NCBI RefSeq assembly: GCF_030678915.1
Contig: NZ_JAUUTZ010000014.1
Span: 56,191-120,190, forward strand
Reading direction: 5' to 3'
Source of the DNA: Paracoccus wurundjeri
GTDB lineage: Bacteria > Pseudomonadota > Alphaproteobacteria > Rhodobacterales > Rhodobacteraceae
Length of the DNA stretch: 64,000 nt
The translations under genes and the position numbers were made by a program. This document shows, in pieces, positions 36,588 to 46,909 of the stretch. Position 1 is the first letter of the stretch. Each line of letters begins with the position of its first letter. A model generated the notes under the pieces. It saw nothing but the letters and a program-made list of their open reading frames with translations, was not told the DNA's origin and made no database searches.

Positions 36588-38591
36588 ATGGCCATCCCCG
36601 ACAATGTCGAGACCACTTTCCTGCTTGGCCGCCTGAACTGGGACGCCATCCCCCGGGAGCCCATCGTATTGGCGACCTTCGCAGTCGTCCTGCTTGGCGG
36701 GCTTGCGATGCTGGCCCTGCTGACCCATTACCGGTTATGGGGATGGCTGTGGCGCGAATGGTTCACCTCGGTCGATCACAAGAAGATCGGGATCATGTAT
36801 ATGGTGCTGGGCCTGGTGATGTTCGTGCGCGGTTTCGCCGATGCGATCATGATGCGGCTGCAGCAGGTCATGGCGTTCAACGGCTCGGAAGGCTATCTGA
36901 ACGCGCATCACTATGACCAGATCTTCACCGCGCATGGCGTGATCATGATCTTCTTCGTGGCGATGCCTTTCGTCACCGGGCTGATGAACTATATCGTACC
37001 GCTGCAGATCGGCGCGCGCGACGTTTCCTTCCCTTTCCTGAACAATTTCTCGTTCTGGATGACGACGGGCGGCGCGGTGATCGTGATGGCATCGCTGTTC
37101 CTGGGCGAATTCGCACAAACCGGCTGGCTGGCCTTTCCGCCGCTATCCGGGTTGTCCTATAGTCCGTGGGTCGGTGTGGATTACTATATCTGGGGGCTTC
37201 AGGTCGCAGGCGTGGGCACGACGCTGTCGGGGATCAACCTTCTGGTGACGATCCTCAAGATGCGCGCGCCGGGCATGACCATGATGCGGATGCCGGTCTT
37301 CACCTGGACATCCTTCTGCACCAATATCCTGATCGTCGCCTCTTTCCCGGTCCTGACCGCAACGCTCGTGCTGCTGACGCTGGACCGCTATCTGGGCACG
37401 AATTTCTTCACCAACGATCTTGGCGGCAATCCGATGATGTATATCAACCTCATCTGGATTTGGGGCCACCCCGAGGTTTATATCCTGATCCTGCCGCTGT
37501 TCGGCGTGTATTCGGAAGTCACCTCGACCTTCTCGGGCAAGAAGCTGTTTGGCTATACCTCGATGGTCTATGCGACGATCTGTATCACCATTCTCAGCTA
37601 TCTCGTCTGGCTGCACCATTTCTTTACCATGGGGTCGGGGGCCTCGGTGAACTCGTTCTTCGGAATCACCACGATGATCATTTCGATCCCGACCGGGGCC
37701 AAGCTTTTCAACTGGCTGTTCACCATGTATCAGGGCCGGCTGCGGTTCGAACTGCCGATGATGTGGACAATCGCCTTTATGCTGACCTTTGTGATCGGCG
37801 GGATGACCGGGGTGCTGCTGGCCGTTCCGCCTGCGGATTTCGTACTGCACAATTCACTGTTCCTGGTCGCGCATTTCCATAATGTGATCATCGGTGGCGT
37901 GCTGTTCGGCCTTTTCGCGGCAATCAATTTCTGGTGGCCCAAGGCGTTCGGCTACACGCTGGATGTCTTCTGGGGCAAGGTTTCCTTCTGGTTCTGGGTG
38001 GTCGGGTTCTGGGTCGCGTTCATGCCGCTTTACGTCCTTGGCCTGATGGGCGTGACGCGCCGGATGCGGGTATTCGACGATCCCGGGCTGCAAATCTGGT
38101 TCGCCATCGCAGGCTTTGGCGCCGTTCTGATCGCGCTTGGGATTGCCGCGATGTTCGTGCAATTCGGCGTCTCGATCATGCGCCGGGATCAGAACCGCGA
38201 CCTGACCGGCGATCCATGGGACGCGCGATCCCTGGAATGGGCGACCTCTTCACCGCCCGCCCCCTATAATTTCGCCTTCACGCCGGTGATCCACGGGCTG
38301 GATGCCTGGGCCGAGATGAAGGCGCAGAATGCCACCCGCCCCGATGCCCCCTATCTGCCGATCCATATGCCGAAGGGAACCGGCGCGGGGGTGATCCTTG
38401 CGGCGCTGTCCACCATCTGCGGGCTGGCGCTTGTCTGGTATATCTGGTGGCTGGCGGCACTGTCCTTTGCCGCGCTTGTCGTAGCGGCCATTGCCCATAC
38501 GTTCAATTACGATCGCGATTATCACATTCCTGCCGACAATATCCGCCGGACCGAGGATGAGCGCGCGCGCCTGCTGGCACAGGGGGTCTGA
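36588..38591 (+). CDS. cyoB: Ubiquinol oxidase subunit I
   Basis: 667 aa, normal for CyoB. The haem and copper ligands are visible: [11 protein letters not shown] (low-spin haem His), [12 protein letters not shown] (CuB His with the cross-linked Tyr), WLHHFFTMG (CuB His pair) and [11 protein letters not shown] (haem ligands). Lysine of the K proton channel is present in [11 protein letters not shown]. It is the proton-pumping core of a bo3/ba3 quinol oxidase. It starts 13 bases after cyoA. Confidence 0.97.
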   Translation: MAIPDNVETTFLLGRLNWDAIPREPIVLATFAVVLLGGLAMLALLTHYRLWGWLWREWFTSVDHKKIGIMYMVLGLVMFVRGFADAIMMRLQQVMAFNGSEGYLNAHHYDQIFTAHGVIMIFFVAMPFVTGLMNYIVPLQIGARDVSFPFLNNFSFWMTTGGAVIVMASLFLGEFAQTGWLAFPPLSGLSYSPWVGVDYYIWGLQVAGVGTTLSGINLLVTILKMRAPGMTMMRMPVFTWTSFCTNILIVASFPVLTATLVLLTLDRYLGTNFFTNDLGGNPMMYINLIWIWGHPEVYILILPLFGVYSEVTSTFSGKKLFGYTSMVYATICITILSYLVWLHHFFTMGSGASVNSFFGITTMIISIPTGAKLFNWLFTMYQGRLRFELPMMWTIAFMLTFVIGGMTGVLLAVPPADFVLHNSLFLVAHFHNVIIGGVLFGLFAAINFWWPKAFGYTLDVFWGKVSFWFWVVGFWVAFMPLYVLGLMGVTRRMRVFDDPGLQIWFAIAGFGAVLIALGIAAMFVQFGVSIMRRDQNRDLTGDPWDARSLEWATSSPPAPYNFAFTPVIHGLDAWAEMKAQNATRPDAPYLPIHMPKGTGAGVILAALSTICGLALVWYIWWLAALSFAALVVAAIAHTFNYDRDYHIPADNIRRTEDERARLLAQGV

Positions 38592-38594
38592 GGA

Positions 38595-39191
38595 ATGAGT
38601 ACCACCTATTGGGAAACCGAACCGCATCATCACGAGGACGGCGCCTCGACCAATATCGGCTTCTGGGTCTATCTGATGAGCGATTGCCTGATGTTCGCGG
38701 TGCTTTTCGCGACATTCGGGGTGCTTCATGGCAGTTACGCCGCCGGGCCGGGACCGCAGGATCTGTTCGATCTGAGGCTGGTCGCCGTGAATACGGCGAT
38801 GCTGCTGCTATCGTCGATCACCTATGGGTTCGCGATGCTGGCCATGGCGCAGGGCAATAAATCCGCGACGCTTCGCTGGCTTGGGATAACGCTGATCTTC
38901 GGGCTGTGCTTTCTGGGGATCGAGCTTTACGAGTTCAATCACATGATCCATGAAGGGGCGGGGCCGCAGCGTTCGGCCTTTCTGTCAGCCTTTTTCACAT
39001 TGGTGGGCACGCATGGGCTGCATGTCACCTTCGGGTCGCTGTGGCTGGTGGTGCTGATGGTGCAGGTCGCGCAGCGGGGGCTCATCCCCGAAAACCAGCG
39101 ACGGTTGTTATGCCTCAGCCTGTTCTGGCATTTCCTCGACGTGATCTGGATCGGGGTCTTCACGCTTGTCTATCTGCTGGGGGTGATCTGA
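38595..39191 (+). CDS. cyoC: Ubiquinol oxidase subunit III
   Basis: 198 aa with five hydrophobic segments and the subunit III pattern GFWVYLMSDCLMFAVLF, GLHVTFGSLWLVVLM and LFWHFLDVIWIGVF. It stabilises the proton-pumping core. It starts 3 bases after the cyoB stop and overlaps cyoD by one base. Confidence 0.96.
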   Translation: MSTTYWETEPHHHEDGASTNIGFWVYLMSDCLMFAVLFATFGVLHGSYAAGPGPQDLFDLRLVAVNTAMLLLSSITYGFAMLAMAQGNKSATLRWLGITLIFGLCFLGIELYEFNHMIHEGAGPQRSAFLSAFFTLVGTHGLHVTFGSLWLVVLMVQVAQRGLIPENQRRLLCLSLFWHFLDVIWIGVFTLVYLLGVI

Positions 39192-39559
39192 TGTCGGCAC
39201 ATTCGCAACACTCCGATCACGGACATGGCAGCTATCGCGGCTATCTGACCGGTTTCGTGCTGTCCGTGATCCTGACCGCAATCCCCTTTGGCCTTGTCAT
39301 GGCGGGCGGGTTCGAAAACCGGTTCCTGACGGTCGGCGTCGTGATCGGTTGCGCGGTGGTTCAGGTGCTGGTCCATATGGTCTGTTTCCTGCATATGAAC
39401 AGCCGCGCAGAAGAGGGCTGGACGCTGCTGTCCACCTTGTTCACGGTGATTATCGTGGTGATCATGATCGCCGGGTCGCTTTGGGTCATGTTCCACCTGA
39501 ACACCAATATGATGCCGCAGATGGATCACGATCTGCTGCCCGAAAGGCTGCGGGGGTGA
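39191..39559 (+). CDS. cyoD: Ubiquinol oxidase subunit IV
   Basis: 122 aa. Three transmembrane segments follow a His-rich N-terminus; VQVLVHMVCFLHMNSRAEEGW is the subunit IV signature region, given here in part. It assists assembly of CuB in subunit I. The ATG overlaps the cyoC stop by one base; a longer frame from 39041 lies inside cyoC and is ignored. Confidence 0.95.
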   Translation: MSAHSQHSDHGHGSYRGYLTGFVLSVILTAIPFGLVMAGGFENRFLTVGVVIGCAVVQVLVHMVCFLHMNSRAEEGWTLLSTLFTVIIVVIMIAGSLWVMFHLNTNMMPQMDHDLLPERLRG

Positions 39560-40275
39560 CCATCCCGCAATCGCGAAAACGGCGGGGAAAGCTGCTGATC
39601 GGGCTGCTGGTGGCCGGGCTTGTGGTGGTGCTGACCGGCCTTGGTATCTGGCAGGTGCAGCGGCTGGGCTGGAAAACCGATCTGATCGAACGGGTCGAGG
39701 CGCGGCTGGCCAGTGCTGCCAGCGACGCTCCGGGTCCGTCCGTCTGGCCCGCGCTCGATCAAAAGGCCGATGAATATACCCGTGTCACGGTCACAGGCGA
39801 ATATCTGCCCGGATCGGACGCATTGGTAATGGCCGTCACGGAACATGGCGGCGGCTATTGGGTGATGTCTCCGCTGCGCACATCCGATGGCTGGATTCTT
39901 TGGATCAATCGCGGCTTTGTCCCGCAGGATCGCAGCACCCCCGCCAACCGGCCCCTGCCTGACGGCGAACAGCAAATCAGCGGCCTGCTGCGGATGAGCC
40001 AGCCGGGCGGCGCTTTTCTGCGCAGCAATGATCCCGCCGGCAATCGCTGGTATTCGCGGGATGTCGTGGCCCTTTCCGCCTCTCGCGGGATTGACGAGGC
40101 CGCGCCTTATTTCATCGATGCCGCGCGCAGAAACGGCGACGCTTTGCCCATCGGCGGGCTGACCGTGGTCACATTCCGCAATGCGCATCTGGGCTATGCG
40201 ATCACATGGTTCGCTTTGGCAGCCGGGCTGGCCGTGGCCAGTTTCATCTTTCTGCGGCGGGAATGGCGGGACTGA
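39556..40275 (+). CDS. SURF1 family oxidase assembly protein
   Basis: 239 aa from a GTG start that overlaps the cyoD stop. There are two transmembrane segments, one near each end (LLIGLLVAGLVVVLTGLG and [15 protein letters not shown]), and SURF1 signatures GIWQVQRLGWK and WILWINRGFVP. SURF1 proteins hand haem a to the large subunit of terminal oxidases; its linkage to cyoABCD suggests the quinol-oxidase-specific version known in Paracoccus (surf1q) and hence a haem-a-containing ba3-type enzyme. Its 3' end overlaps the converging LysR gene by 32 bases. Confidence 0.93.
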   Translation: MTIPQSRKRRGKLLIGLLVAGLVVVLTGLGIWQVQRLGWKTDLIERVEARLASAASDAPGPSVWPALDQKADEYTRVTVTGEYLPGSDALVMAVTEHGGGYWVMSPLRTSDGWILWINRGFVPQDRSTPANRPLPDGEQQISGLLRMSQPGGAFLRSNDPAGNRWYSRDVVALSASRGIDEAAPYFIDAARRNGDALPIGGLTVVTFRNAHLGYAITWFALAAGLAVASFIFLRREWRD

Positions 40276-41173
40276 ATTCCTGCGCGATCTGTGCGGTGAT
40301 CCAGTTGCTGAAGACCTGAAACGGTTTCAGCCCCTGCCGGGCGGCGGGAGATGCCAGCCAATAGGCGCCGGTTCCGGGCACGGCGGGACGCAGGATCGGC
40401 TGAAGACGACCGCCGGAAATCTCGATCTGCGCCAGGTAATCGGGCAGAAGCGCCACGCCCAGCCCCGAAATCGCCGCCTGAATCATCATCGAGAACTGAT
40501 CCATCAGCATCCCGTTGCGGATCGGCACCGCCACTGCCTCCTGCCCCTGAAACCAGTCCGCCCAGGCGGTCAACCGGGTTTCCAGTTGCAGCAGCACCAG
40601 ATCATACAGATCCTCGGCCCGCTCTACCGGATTTGCCCGCAGGAATTCCGGCGCGGCGCAGGCGGTGTATCGTTCGTTGAACAGCTTGACATGAACCGCG
40701 CCCGGCCAGTCATCCCGCCCGAAATAGATCACCGCGTCGAACCTTTCGGCATCGAAGCTAAAGGCGGTAAAGCGCGTCGCAAGATTGACCGATACCCCCG
40801 GATTTGCCGACAGGAAATCGGGCAGCCTTGGGGCAAGCCAGCGGGTGCCGAATGTCGGCAGCACGGCAAGATCCAGGCTGCCGCCCTCGGGGTTTGCGAT
40901 CAGTGACATGCTGGACCGCTGGATCAGGTCAAGCGCCTGCGAGATATCGCGGACGTAACGATGCGCGGCCTCTGTCGGGACCAGCCGCTTGCGATGCCGG
41001 ATGAACAGCGGCTGGCCCAGTTGCTGTTCCAGCGATTGGATCAGGCGGCTGACGGTGCTTTGTGTCAGCGACAGATCCTGCGCCGCCCCGGTGACCGAAC
41101 CATTCCTCATCACCGCATCGAAAGCCATCAGCAGGCTGAGATTGGGAAGAAAACGTCTTTGCCGCAACTTCAT
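40244..41173 (-). CDS. LysR-family regulator, probable GcdR
   Basis: 309 aa. The HTH region ([38 protein letters not shown]) is LysR type, with a long effector domain. It is divergent from glutaryl-CoA dehydrogenase and a class III CoA-transferase, the same arrangement as gcdR-gcdHG of pseudomonads, in which GcdR activates the operon in response to glutarate. The function is therefore inferred from context. Its 3' end overlaps SURF1 on the other strand. Confidence 0.85.
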   Translation of the reverse strand: MKLRQRRFLPNLSLLMAFDAVMRNGSVTGAAQDLSLTQSTVSRLIQSLEQQLGQPLFIRHRKRLVPTEAAHRYVRDISQALDLIQRSSMSLIANPEGGSLDLAVLPTFGTRWLAPRLPDFLSANPGVSVNLATRFTAFSFDAERFDAVIYFGRDDWPGAVHVKLFNERYTACAAPEFLRANPVERAEDLYDLVLLQLETRLTAWADWFQGQEAVAVPIRNGMLMDQFSMMIQAAISGLGVALLPDYLAQIEISGGRLQPILRPAVPGTGAYWLASPAARQGLKPFQVFSNWITAQIAQEFSPAIPAAER

Positions 41174-41194
41174 TCACCCCATACATGAACTAAT

Positions 41195-41207
41195 GCGGAT
41201 TATCCGA
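41195..41207. promoter_or_regulatory. Candidate LysR operator in the gcdR-gcdH gap
   Basis: CGGAT and ATCCG form a perfect inverted repeat around a single T (41196-41206), 22 bases before the LysR start and 83 before gcdH. Its position in the divergent gap suggests a regulator site; no experiment or alignment supports it. Confidence 0.4.
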
Positions 41208-41288
41208 TTTTACCACGGGTTGCAAAGCGATATGAGCGACTGCAAGAATATCTTGCGGGCGAATGGCCGCCCAAAGGGAGTTAACCGC

Positions 41289-42488
41289 ATGTCCACCAAA
41301 TCGCATAAAGGCGTGCCCTTCTCGTGGTCGGATCCGTTTCTGCTTGAGGATCAACTGACCGAAGAAGAGCGGATGATCCGCGATTCCGCTGCCGCCTTCG
41401 CCGCAGAAAGCCTCGCCCCGCGGGTGCAGGACGCTTATCTGAACGAACATACCGACCCGGAGATCTTCCGCGAGATGGGCGCCGCCGGCATGCTGGGCGT
41501 GACCGTGGCCGAAGAATATGGCGGGGTCGGTGCATCTTATGTGGCCTATGGCCTTGTCGCCCGCGAGATCGAGCGGATCGATTCCGGTTATCGCTCCATG
41601 GCGTCGGTGCAGTCGTCGCTGGTGATGTTCCCCATCGAAGCCTATGGCAGCGAAGAACAGAAGCGGAAATACCTGCCGAAGCTGGCAAGCGGTGAGTTCA
41701 TCGGCTGTTTCGGCCTGACCGAACCCGACGCGGGATCGGACCCCGCCGGAATGCGGACACGGGCGGTCAAGACAGATGGCGGCTACAGGCTGACCGGCGC
41801 GAAGATGTGGATCTCGAACGCGCCGATTGCGGATGTATTCGTCGTTTGGGCGAAATCCGATGCCCATGACGGCAAGGTGTGTGGCTTCATCCTTGAAAAG
41901 GGCATGAAAGGGCTTTCCGCACCGAAGATCGAGGGCAAACTCAGCTTGCGCGCCTCGATCACCGGCGAGATCGTCATGGATAATGTCGAAGTCGGCGAGG
42001 ATGCCCTGCTGCCGAATGTTCAGGGCATGGGCGGCCCCTTCGGCTGTCTGAACCGCGCGCGCTACGGCATCAGTTGGGGCGCGATGGGAGCGGCCGAAGA
42101 CTGCTGGTTCCGGGCGCGTCAATACGGGCTGGATCGGCACCAGTTCAACCGCCCGCTGGCCGCGACGCAGCTTTTCCAGAAGAAACTGGCCGATATGCAG
42201 ACCGAGATCGCGCTTGGCCTGCAATCCAGCCTGCGCGTCGGTCGGCTGTTCGATGAGGGCAAATTCGCGCCCGAGATGATCTCTATCGTCAAGCGCAACA
42301 ATTGCGGCAAGGCGCTGGATATCGCCCGGATGGCGCGCGACATGCATGGCGGCAATGGCATCCAGATCGAATATCACGTGATGCGCCACGCCCAGAACCT
42401 TGAGACGGTGAACACCTATGAGGGCACGCATGACGTCCATGCCCTGATCCTTGGCCGTGCGCAAACCGGTTTGCAGGCATTCGGCTGA
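41289..42488 (+). CDS. gcdH: Glutaryl-CoA dehydrogenase
   Basis: 399 aa. The acyl-CoA dehydrogenase fold shows [21 protein letters not shown], the FAD-contacting [15 protein letters not shown], and the C-terminal [17 protein letters not shown] with the catalytic Glu in YEGTHD. The segment [32 protein letters not shown] is in the glutaryl-CoA subfamily style (given here only by key residues). It oxidatively decarboxylates glutaryl-CoA to crotonyl-CoA in lysine, tryptophan and glutarate breakdown. GGGAG lies 8 bases before the ATG. Confidence 0.93.
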   Translation: MSTKSHKGVPFSWSDPFLLEDQLTEEERMIRDSAAAFAAESLAPRVQDAYLNEHTDPEIFREMGAAGMLGVTVAEEYGGVGASYVAYGLVAREIERIDSGYRSMASVQSSLVMFPIEAYGSEEQKRKYLPKLASGEFIGCFGLTEPDAGSDPAGMRTRAVKTDGGYRLTGAKMWISNAPIADVFVVWAKSDAHDGKVCGFILEKGMKGLSAPKIEGKLSLRASITGEIVMDNVEVGEDALLPNVQGMGGPFGCLNRARYGISWGAMGAAEDCWFRARQYGLDRHQFNRPLAATQLFQKKLADMQTEIALGLQSSLRVGRLFDEGKFAPEMISIVKRNNCGKALDIARMARDMHGGNGIQIEYHVMRHAQNLETVNTYEGTHDVHALILGRAQTGLQAFG

Positions 42489-42490
42489 TC

Positions 42491-43639
42491 ATGACGGACG
42501 CGCCGCTGAAAGGGGTGAAGGTCGTCGAACTCGCCCGGATCCTTGCCGGGCCGTGGATCGGCCAGACGCTGGCCGATCTTGGGGCCGAGGTCATCAAGGT
42601 CGAATCGCCCGAGGGCGACGACACCCGCCGCTGGGGTCCGCCCTTCATCGACCGCCCCCGCGCCGATGGCACGACCGAAAAGGTCGCGGTCTATTTCCAT
42701 GCCGCCAACCGGGGCAAACGCTCGGTCACCTGCGATTTCTGCGACGACCGGGATCTTGCGCGTCTGAAGCGCCTGATCGACAGCGCCGATGTCGTGATCG
42801 AGAATTTCAAGCTGGGCGGGTTACGCCGCTACGGGCTGGATTTTGAGACCCTTTCCGCCAGCAATCCGGGCCTTGTCTATGCCTCGATCACCGGTTTCGG
42901 GCAGGATGGACCACGCGCCGCGCAACCCGGCTATGATTTCCTCATACAGGGGATGAGCGGCATCATGGATCTGACCGGCGACCCGGAGGGCGAGCCGCAA
43001 AAGGTCGGTGTCGCATGGATCGACATTTTCACCGGACTTTACGGTGTCATCGCCGTGCAGGCGGCCTTGGCCGAGCGGGCGCGGTCGGGGCGTGGACAGC
43101 ATATCGACCTGTCGCTGCTGGATTGCGGCGTGGCGGTTCTTGCCAATCAGGCGACGAATTATCTGTTGGGCGGGACCGTGCCGCACCGTTTGGGCAATGC
43201 CCACCCAAATATCGTGCCGTATCAGCTTTTCGCCGCCTCGGACGGGCATGCGATCATCGCCTGCGGAAATGACCGGCAATTCACCGCGCTATGCCGGGCG
43301 CTGGATCTGCCCGATCTGCCCGATGATCCCGATTTCGCCACCAATCCCGCCCGCGTCGCCAATCGTGACAGGCTGGTCCCGCTGCTTGCGCAGGCGACCG
43401 GGCGTCACACTCGCAAGGAACTGATTTCCCTGCTGGAGGAAGCGGGCGTTCCCGCCGGGCCGGTCAATGACATCTCGGAAGCGCTTTCCGATCCGCAGAT
43501 CAAGGCGCGCGGATTGCAGATCGCGCCAGAGGGCATCCCCGGCCTGCGCAGCCCGCTCCGCTTTTCACGCAGCGATATTGTCACGGAATACGCCTCTCCG
43601 GCATTGGGGGAAGGCGCATGGGAGTTCACCGGGAATTAG
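42491..43639 (+). CDS. Class III CoA-transferase (CaiB/BaiF), probable glutarate CoA-transferase
   Basis: 382 aa. CaiB family features include KVVELARILAGPWIGQTLAD, FHAANRGKRSVTCDF and the catalytic Asp in GYDFLIQGMSGIMDLTG. It starts 2 bases after the gcdH stop. In the gcdHG arrangement this enzyme activates glutarate to glutaryl-CoA using succinyl- or acetyl-CoA, supplying GcdH. The donor is not decided by sequence. Confidence 0.88.
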   Translation: MTDAPLKGVKVVELARILAGPWIGQTLADLGAEVIKVESPEGDDTRRWGPPFIDRPRADGTTEKVAVYFHAANRGKRSVTCDFCDDRDLARLKRLIDSADVVIENFKLGGLRRYGLDFETLSASNPGLVYASITGFGQDGPRAAQPGYDFLIQGMSGIMDLTGDPEGEPQKVGVAWIDIFTGLYGVIAVQAALAERARSGRGQHIDLSLLDCGVAVLANQATNYLLGGTVPHRLGNAHPNIVPYQLFAASDGHAIIACGNDRQFTALCRALDLPDLPDDPDFATNPARVANRDRLVPLLAQATGRHTRKELISLLEEAGVPAGPVNDISEALSDPQIKARGLQIAPEGIPGLRSPLRFSRSDIVTEYASPALGEGAWEFTGN

Positions 43640-43698
43640 AGGCTTGCAGCAGACGGCCCTGTCAGGCGAAACTGGCGGCAGCTAACCGAGGCACGCCA

Positions 43699-44262
43699 AT
43701 GACAACACCGCTTGATCAGGTCTTTTCGGCCATCGACGCCGCCAATATCAAGGATCCGACACTGGAGGGCGATCAACCCGCCGCCCTTCTTTACGGCCAA
43801 AGAATGACGGCGGAACAGCAAACTTTGTTTCCAACCGCCTCCGAACCGCTGCGCATTGCCTGCCGGGGCCAGCATATCGAACGCTGGCTGTTGCCGCGCA
43901 GTGATTTCCCGATGGATCGGGCGGGCTATCTGCAATGGCGTCAGGAACAGGGCCGCCGTCATGCCGAACGGCTGGCCGGGATCATGGCCGATGCGGGTTA
44001 TCCGCAAGATCAGATCGACCGCACCCGCCGGATGCTGATGAAGCAAGGGATCAAGCGCGACGACGAGGTTCAGGCGCTAGAGGATGTCATCTGCTTCACC
44101 TTCATCCGCTGGTATCTGGGCGATTTCGCCGCCGAGCAGCCCGACGAGAAGATGCCCCGCATCATCGAGAGGACTGCGCGCAAGATGTCTGCCGATGCCC
44201 GCGCGAAAGCCTTGAAGGAATTCGATATCCCCCAAGCCTTCGCACCTTATTTCCGCGATTGA
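43699..44262 (+). CDS. DUF4202 domain-containing protein
   Basis: 187 aa. The family pattern is clear: ALLYGQRMTAEQQTLFP, RIACRGQHIERWLLPRSDFP, DRAGYLQWRQEQGRRHAER and a C-terminal IRWYLGDFAAEQP. The conserved His residues suggest an HD-like helical protein, but the function is unknown. It overlaps by one base with the following CbiX-like gene, so the two are co-expressed. In related genomes DUF4202 genes accompany sulfur and siroheme genes, which would fit (inference). Confidence 0.85.
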   Translation: MTTPLDQVFSAIDAANIKDPTLEGDQPAALLYGQRMTAEQQTLFPTASEPLRIACRGQHIERWLLPRSDFPMDRAGYLQWRQEQGRRHAERLAGIMADAGYPQDQIDRTRRMLMKQGIKRDDEVQALEDVICFTFIRWYLGDFAAEQPDEKMPRIIERTARKMSADARAKALKEFDIPQAFAPYFRD

Positions 44263-44942
44263 TGCGCCACGCGGTCATCGTTTCGCATGGTCAGCCCGGC
44301 GACCCCGTGCCGCAGCAACACGCTATCGAGGCACTGGCGGCGCAGGTGTCGCGCAATGATCCCGGCTGCCCGGTTCTGGGCGCAACCCTTGCCATGCCCG
44401 GCTCGCTTTCCGGCACTTGCGACAATGACAGCCTGATCTACCCGATGTTCATGGCCGAGGGCTGGTTCACCGGCACCGAACTTCCCCGCCGTCTCACCGA
44501 AGCCGGCGCCCCTCATGCCCGGATCATGCGCCCTTTCGGCACCGATCCCGCCCTGCCCGGCCTGATCCTCGCCAAGGCAAGTCAGGCGGCCGCCGCGGAA
44601 GGCTGGCAGTCGCAGGACACCACGCTTCTGCTGACAGCGCATGGCTCGGGGCGTTCGCAGGCCAGCTTTGATATCACCAACAGGCTCGCGGCTGGAATCG
44701 CGCCCCGTTTCGCCCGCGTCGTCACCGCTTTCGTCGAACAACCGCCCTTCATCGCCGATGCCGCCCGCGATCTTGGCCGCGCCGTCAGCCTGCCGCTTTT
44801 CGCGCTGCAGGCTGATCATGTGCTGAACGATCTGCCCATGGCTTTGGACGAAGCAGGTTTCACCGGCCCGCGCCTGCCGCCGATCGGCCTTGCCCCCGAA
44901 GTGCCCGTGCTCATCGCCAAGGCGATCCGCGAAGCAGGCTGA
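44262..44942 (+). CDS. CbiX/SirB-like chelatase family protein
   Basis: 226 aa. The N-terminal AVIVSHGQPGDPVPQQHA and the second-half LLLTAHGSGRSQASF show the two His-Gly motifs of a duplicated CbiX/SirB class II chelatase. These insert Fe2+, Co2+ or Ni2+ into tetrapyrroles; some relatives are non-chelatases. The start overlaps the DUF4202 stop. It converges on fmt with a 2-base gap. The metal and tetrapyrrole are not inferable. Confidence 0.75.
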   Translation: MRHAVIVSHGQPGDPVPQQHAIEALAAQVSRNDPGCPVLGATLAMPGSLSGTCDNDSLIYPMFMAEGWFTGTELPRRLTEAGAPHARIMRPFGTDPALPGLILAKASQAAAAEGWQSQDTTLLLTAHGSGRSQASFDITNRLAAGIAPRFARVVTAFVEQPPFIADAARDLGRAVSLPLFALQADHVLNDLPMALDEAGFTGPRLPPIGLAPEVPVLIAKAIREAG

Positions 44943-44944
44943 CC

Positions 44945-45838
44945 CTATCCCAATCGCTCGGGCAGCGCCCAGCCGCGCAGCAATTCCGTGGCACTCATCG
45001 GCTTCTTCCCTGCCCGCTGCGCCTCAAGGATCTCGACCGCGCCCGCACCGCAAGCAACCCGGAATCCTGACAGCAGCTGTCCGGGCGCGCCCTGTCCCTC
45101 CACCAGCCTGCTGCGCAACAGTTTCACTCGCTCGCCGTCGATGTCGCACCATGCGCCGGGGAAAGGCGAAAGCCCCCTGATCCGGCGGTCGATCTCTGCC
45201 GCGGGGCGCGTCCAGTCGATCCGCGCCTCGGATTTGTCGATCTTGGCGGCATAGGTCACGCCATCCTCCGGCTGCGGCCGCGCAGGCATCGGCAATCCGG
45301 CCAGAACCTCGGCAATCAACCCGGCCCCCATTTCCGACAGCCGGTCATGCAGATCCGCCGTGGTCTCTTCCGCCCCGATCCCTGTCCGCGCTTCGGCCAG
45401 AACCGGCCCGGTATCCAGCCCGGCCTCCATCTGCATGATCGCCACGCCCGTCTCGGCATCGCCCGCGATCACCGCGCGATGGATCGGCGCGGCGCCCCGC
45501 CAGCGAGGCAGCAACGAGGCATGGATATTCAGACAGCCAAAGCGCGGCGCGTCCAGCACCGCCTGCGGCAGGATCAGCCCATAGGCGACCACAACCGCGA
45601 CATCGGCATGCAAATCGGCAAAATCCGCCTGCACCCCCTCATCGCGCAGCGCGGGCGGCACGCGCACTTCAAGCCCCAGCCTCTCGGCGGCCGCATGAAC
45701 CGGCGAAAGCCGAAGCTTCTGCCCCCTGCCCGCCTGACGCGGTGGTTGCGAATAGACCGCCACGATCTCATGCGCCGCCGCCACCGCATGCAGCGCTGGC
45801 ACCGAGAAATCCGGAGTTCCCATGAAGATTACCCGCAT
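44945..45838 (-). CDS. fmt: Methionyl-tRNA formyltransferase
   Basis: 297 aa from the ATG at 45838. [17 protein letters not shown] is the standard N-terminus, and the formyl-THF site shows [20 protein letters not shown]. The C-terminal domain ends with [11 protein letters not shown]. It formylates initiator Met-tRNA. The deformylase gene def, often next to fmt, is not here; dapA lies upstream. The purine-rich AAGGGG ahead of the start belongs to the edge of repeat copy E. Confidence 0.96.
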   Translation of the reverse strand: MRVIFMGTPDFSVPALHAVAAAHEIVAVYSQPPRQAGRGQKLRLSPVHAAAERLGLEVRVPPALRDEGVQADFADLHADVAVVVAYGLILPQAVLDAPRFGCLNIHASLLPRWRGAAPIHRAVIAGDAETGVAIMQMEAGLDTGPVLAEARTGIGAEETTADLHDRLSEMGAGLIAEVLAGLPMPARPQPEDGVTYAAKIDKSEARIDWTRPAAEIDRRIRGLSPFPGAWCDIDGERVKLLRSRLVEGQGAPGQLLSGFRVACGAGAVEILEAQRAGKKPMSATELLRGWALPERLG

Positions 45839-45844
45839 CTGACC

Positions 45845-45910
45845 CCTTCTTCTTTGCATAAATATCTCGGGGGTAAGGAGCGTCAGCGACGAAGGGGGCA
45901 GCGCCCCCTT
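45845..45910 (+). repeat. Interspersed hairpin repeat, copy E
   Basis: The core CTTCTTCTTTGCATAAATAT is followed by a variable stretch and a perfect hairpin AAGGGGGC/GCCCCCTT with a 3-base loop (45892-45910). It occupies the whole gap between dapA and fmt. Its AAGAAGGGG on the minus strand doubles as the fmt ribosome binding site. Confidence 0.85.
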
Positions 45911-45914
45911 TCCC

Positions 45915-46790
45915 TTACAGCAACCCGGCATGCTCCAATGCGGCATCGATCCGGCGGCGCGTGGAGTCCTCAAGCGCCACCAGCGGCAGGCGCACCCGCT
46001 CATCGCACAGGCCAAGGCGTGACATCGCGTATTTCACACCGACCAGCCCCGGCTCGATGAAGATCGCCATATGCAGCGGCATCAGCCGGTCCTGATATTC
46101 AAGCGCCGCCGCGTAATCGCCGCGTAAAGTCGCCGCCTGAAATTCGGCGCACAGCTTGGGTGCGACATTCGCAGAGACACTGATACAGCCCACCCCGCCA
46201 TGCGCGTTGAAGCCCAATGCCGTCGCGTCCTCGCCCGAAAGCTGCACGAAATCCGCGCCGCAGGTAATTCGCTGCTGGCTGACCCGTTCCAGCTTGCCGG
46301 TCGCGTCCTTGACGCCGACGATATTGGGCAATTTGGCCAATTCTCCCATCGTCTCAGGCAGCATGTCGATGACCGAACGTGGTGGGATGTTGTATATGAT
46401 GATGGGCAGATCGACCGCCTCGGTCAGGGCGGTGAAATGGGCGATCAGTCCGGCCTGATTGGGCTTGTTGTAATAGGGCGTCACGACAAGCGCGGCATCC
46501 GCCCCCACTTCAGCGGCATGGCGGACAAGCCCGATCCCCTCGCGCGTGGAATTCGACCCCGCCCCGGCGATCACCGGAATCCGGCCGGCGGCGGTCTTCA
46601 CGACCTCTTCCACGACGATACGGTGTTCGTCATGTGTCAGCGTCGGGCTTTCGCCCGTAGTCCCGACCGGCACAAGCCCGTTGCTGCCTTGGTCTATATG
46701 CCATTCGACCAGCTTCTTCAGCGTGTCCAGATCCAGTTCGCCGTCCGCTGTGAACGGCGTGACGAGGGCGGGCATCGACCCTTTGAACAT
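45915..46790 (-). CDS. dapA: 4-hydroxy-tetrahydrodipicolinate synthase
   Basis: 291 aa. The TIM-barrel shows [14 protein letters not shown] (GTTGE motif), the tyrosine in IIYNIPPRS, and the Schiff-base lysine in [10 protein letters not shown]. DapA condenses pyruvate with aspartate semialdehyde in lysine and meso-diaminopimelate synthesis, so it also feeds peptidoglycan. It is divergent from a lytic transglycosylase gene. Confidence 0.95.
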   Translation of the reverse strand: MFKGSMPALVTPFTADGELDLDTLKKLVEWHIDQGSNGLVPVGTTGESPTLTHDEHRIVVEEVVKTAAGRIPVIAGAGSNSTREGIGLVRHAAEVGADAALVVTPYYNKPNQAGLIAHFTALTEAVDLPIIIYNIPPRSVIDMLPETMGELAKLPNIVGVKDATGKLERVSQQRITCGADFVQLSGEDATALGFNAHGGVGCISVSANVAPKLCAEFQAATLRGDYAAALEYQDRLMPLHMAIFIEPGLVGVKYAMSRLGLCDERVRLPLVALEDSTRRRIDAALEHAGLL

Positions 46791-46909
46791 GACACGCTCC
46801 TGTTAATATTCCATGAAGTCGCGCGAACCTAATCCCATCGGAACGTCTTGCCAAGGATGTGAATTGCGCTTTCGCCGCAAGACTGTGACACAGAGAGGTG
46901 ATGCGACAT

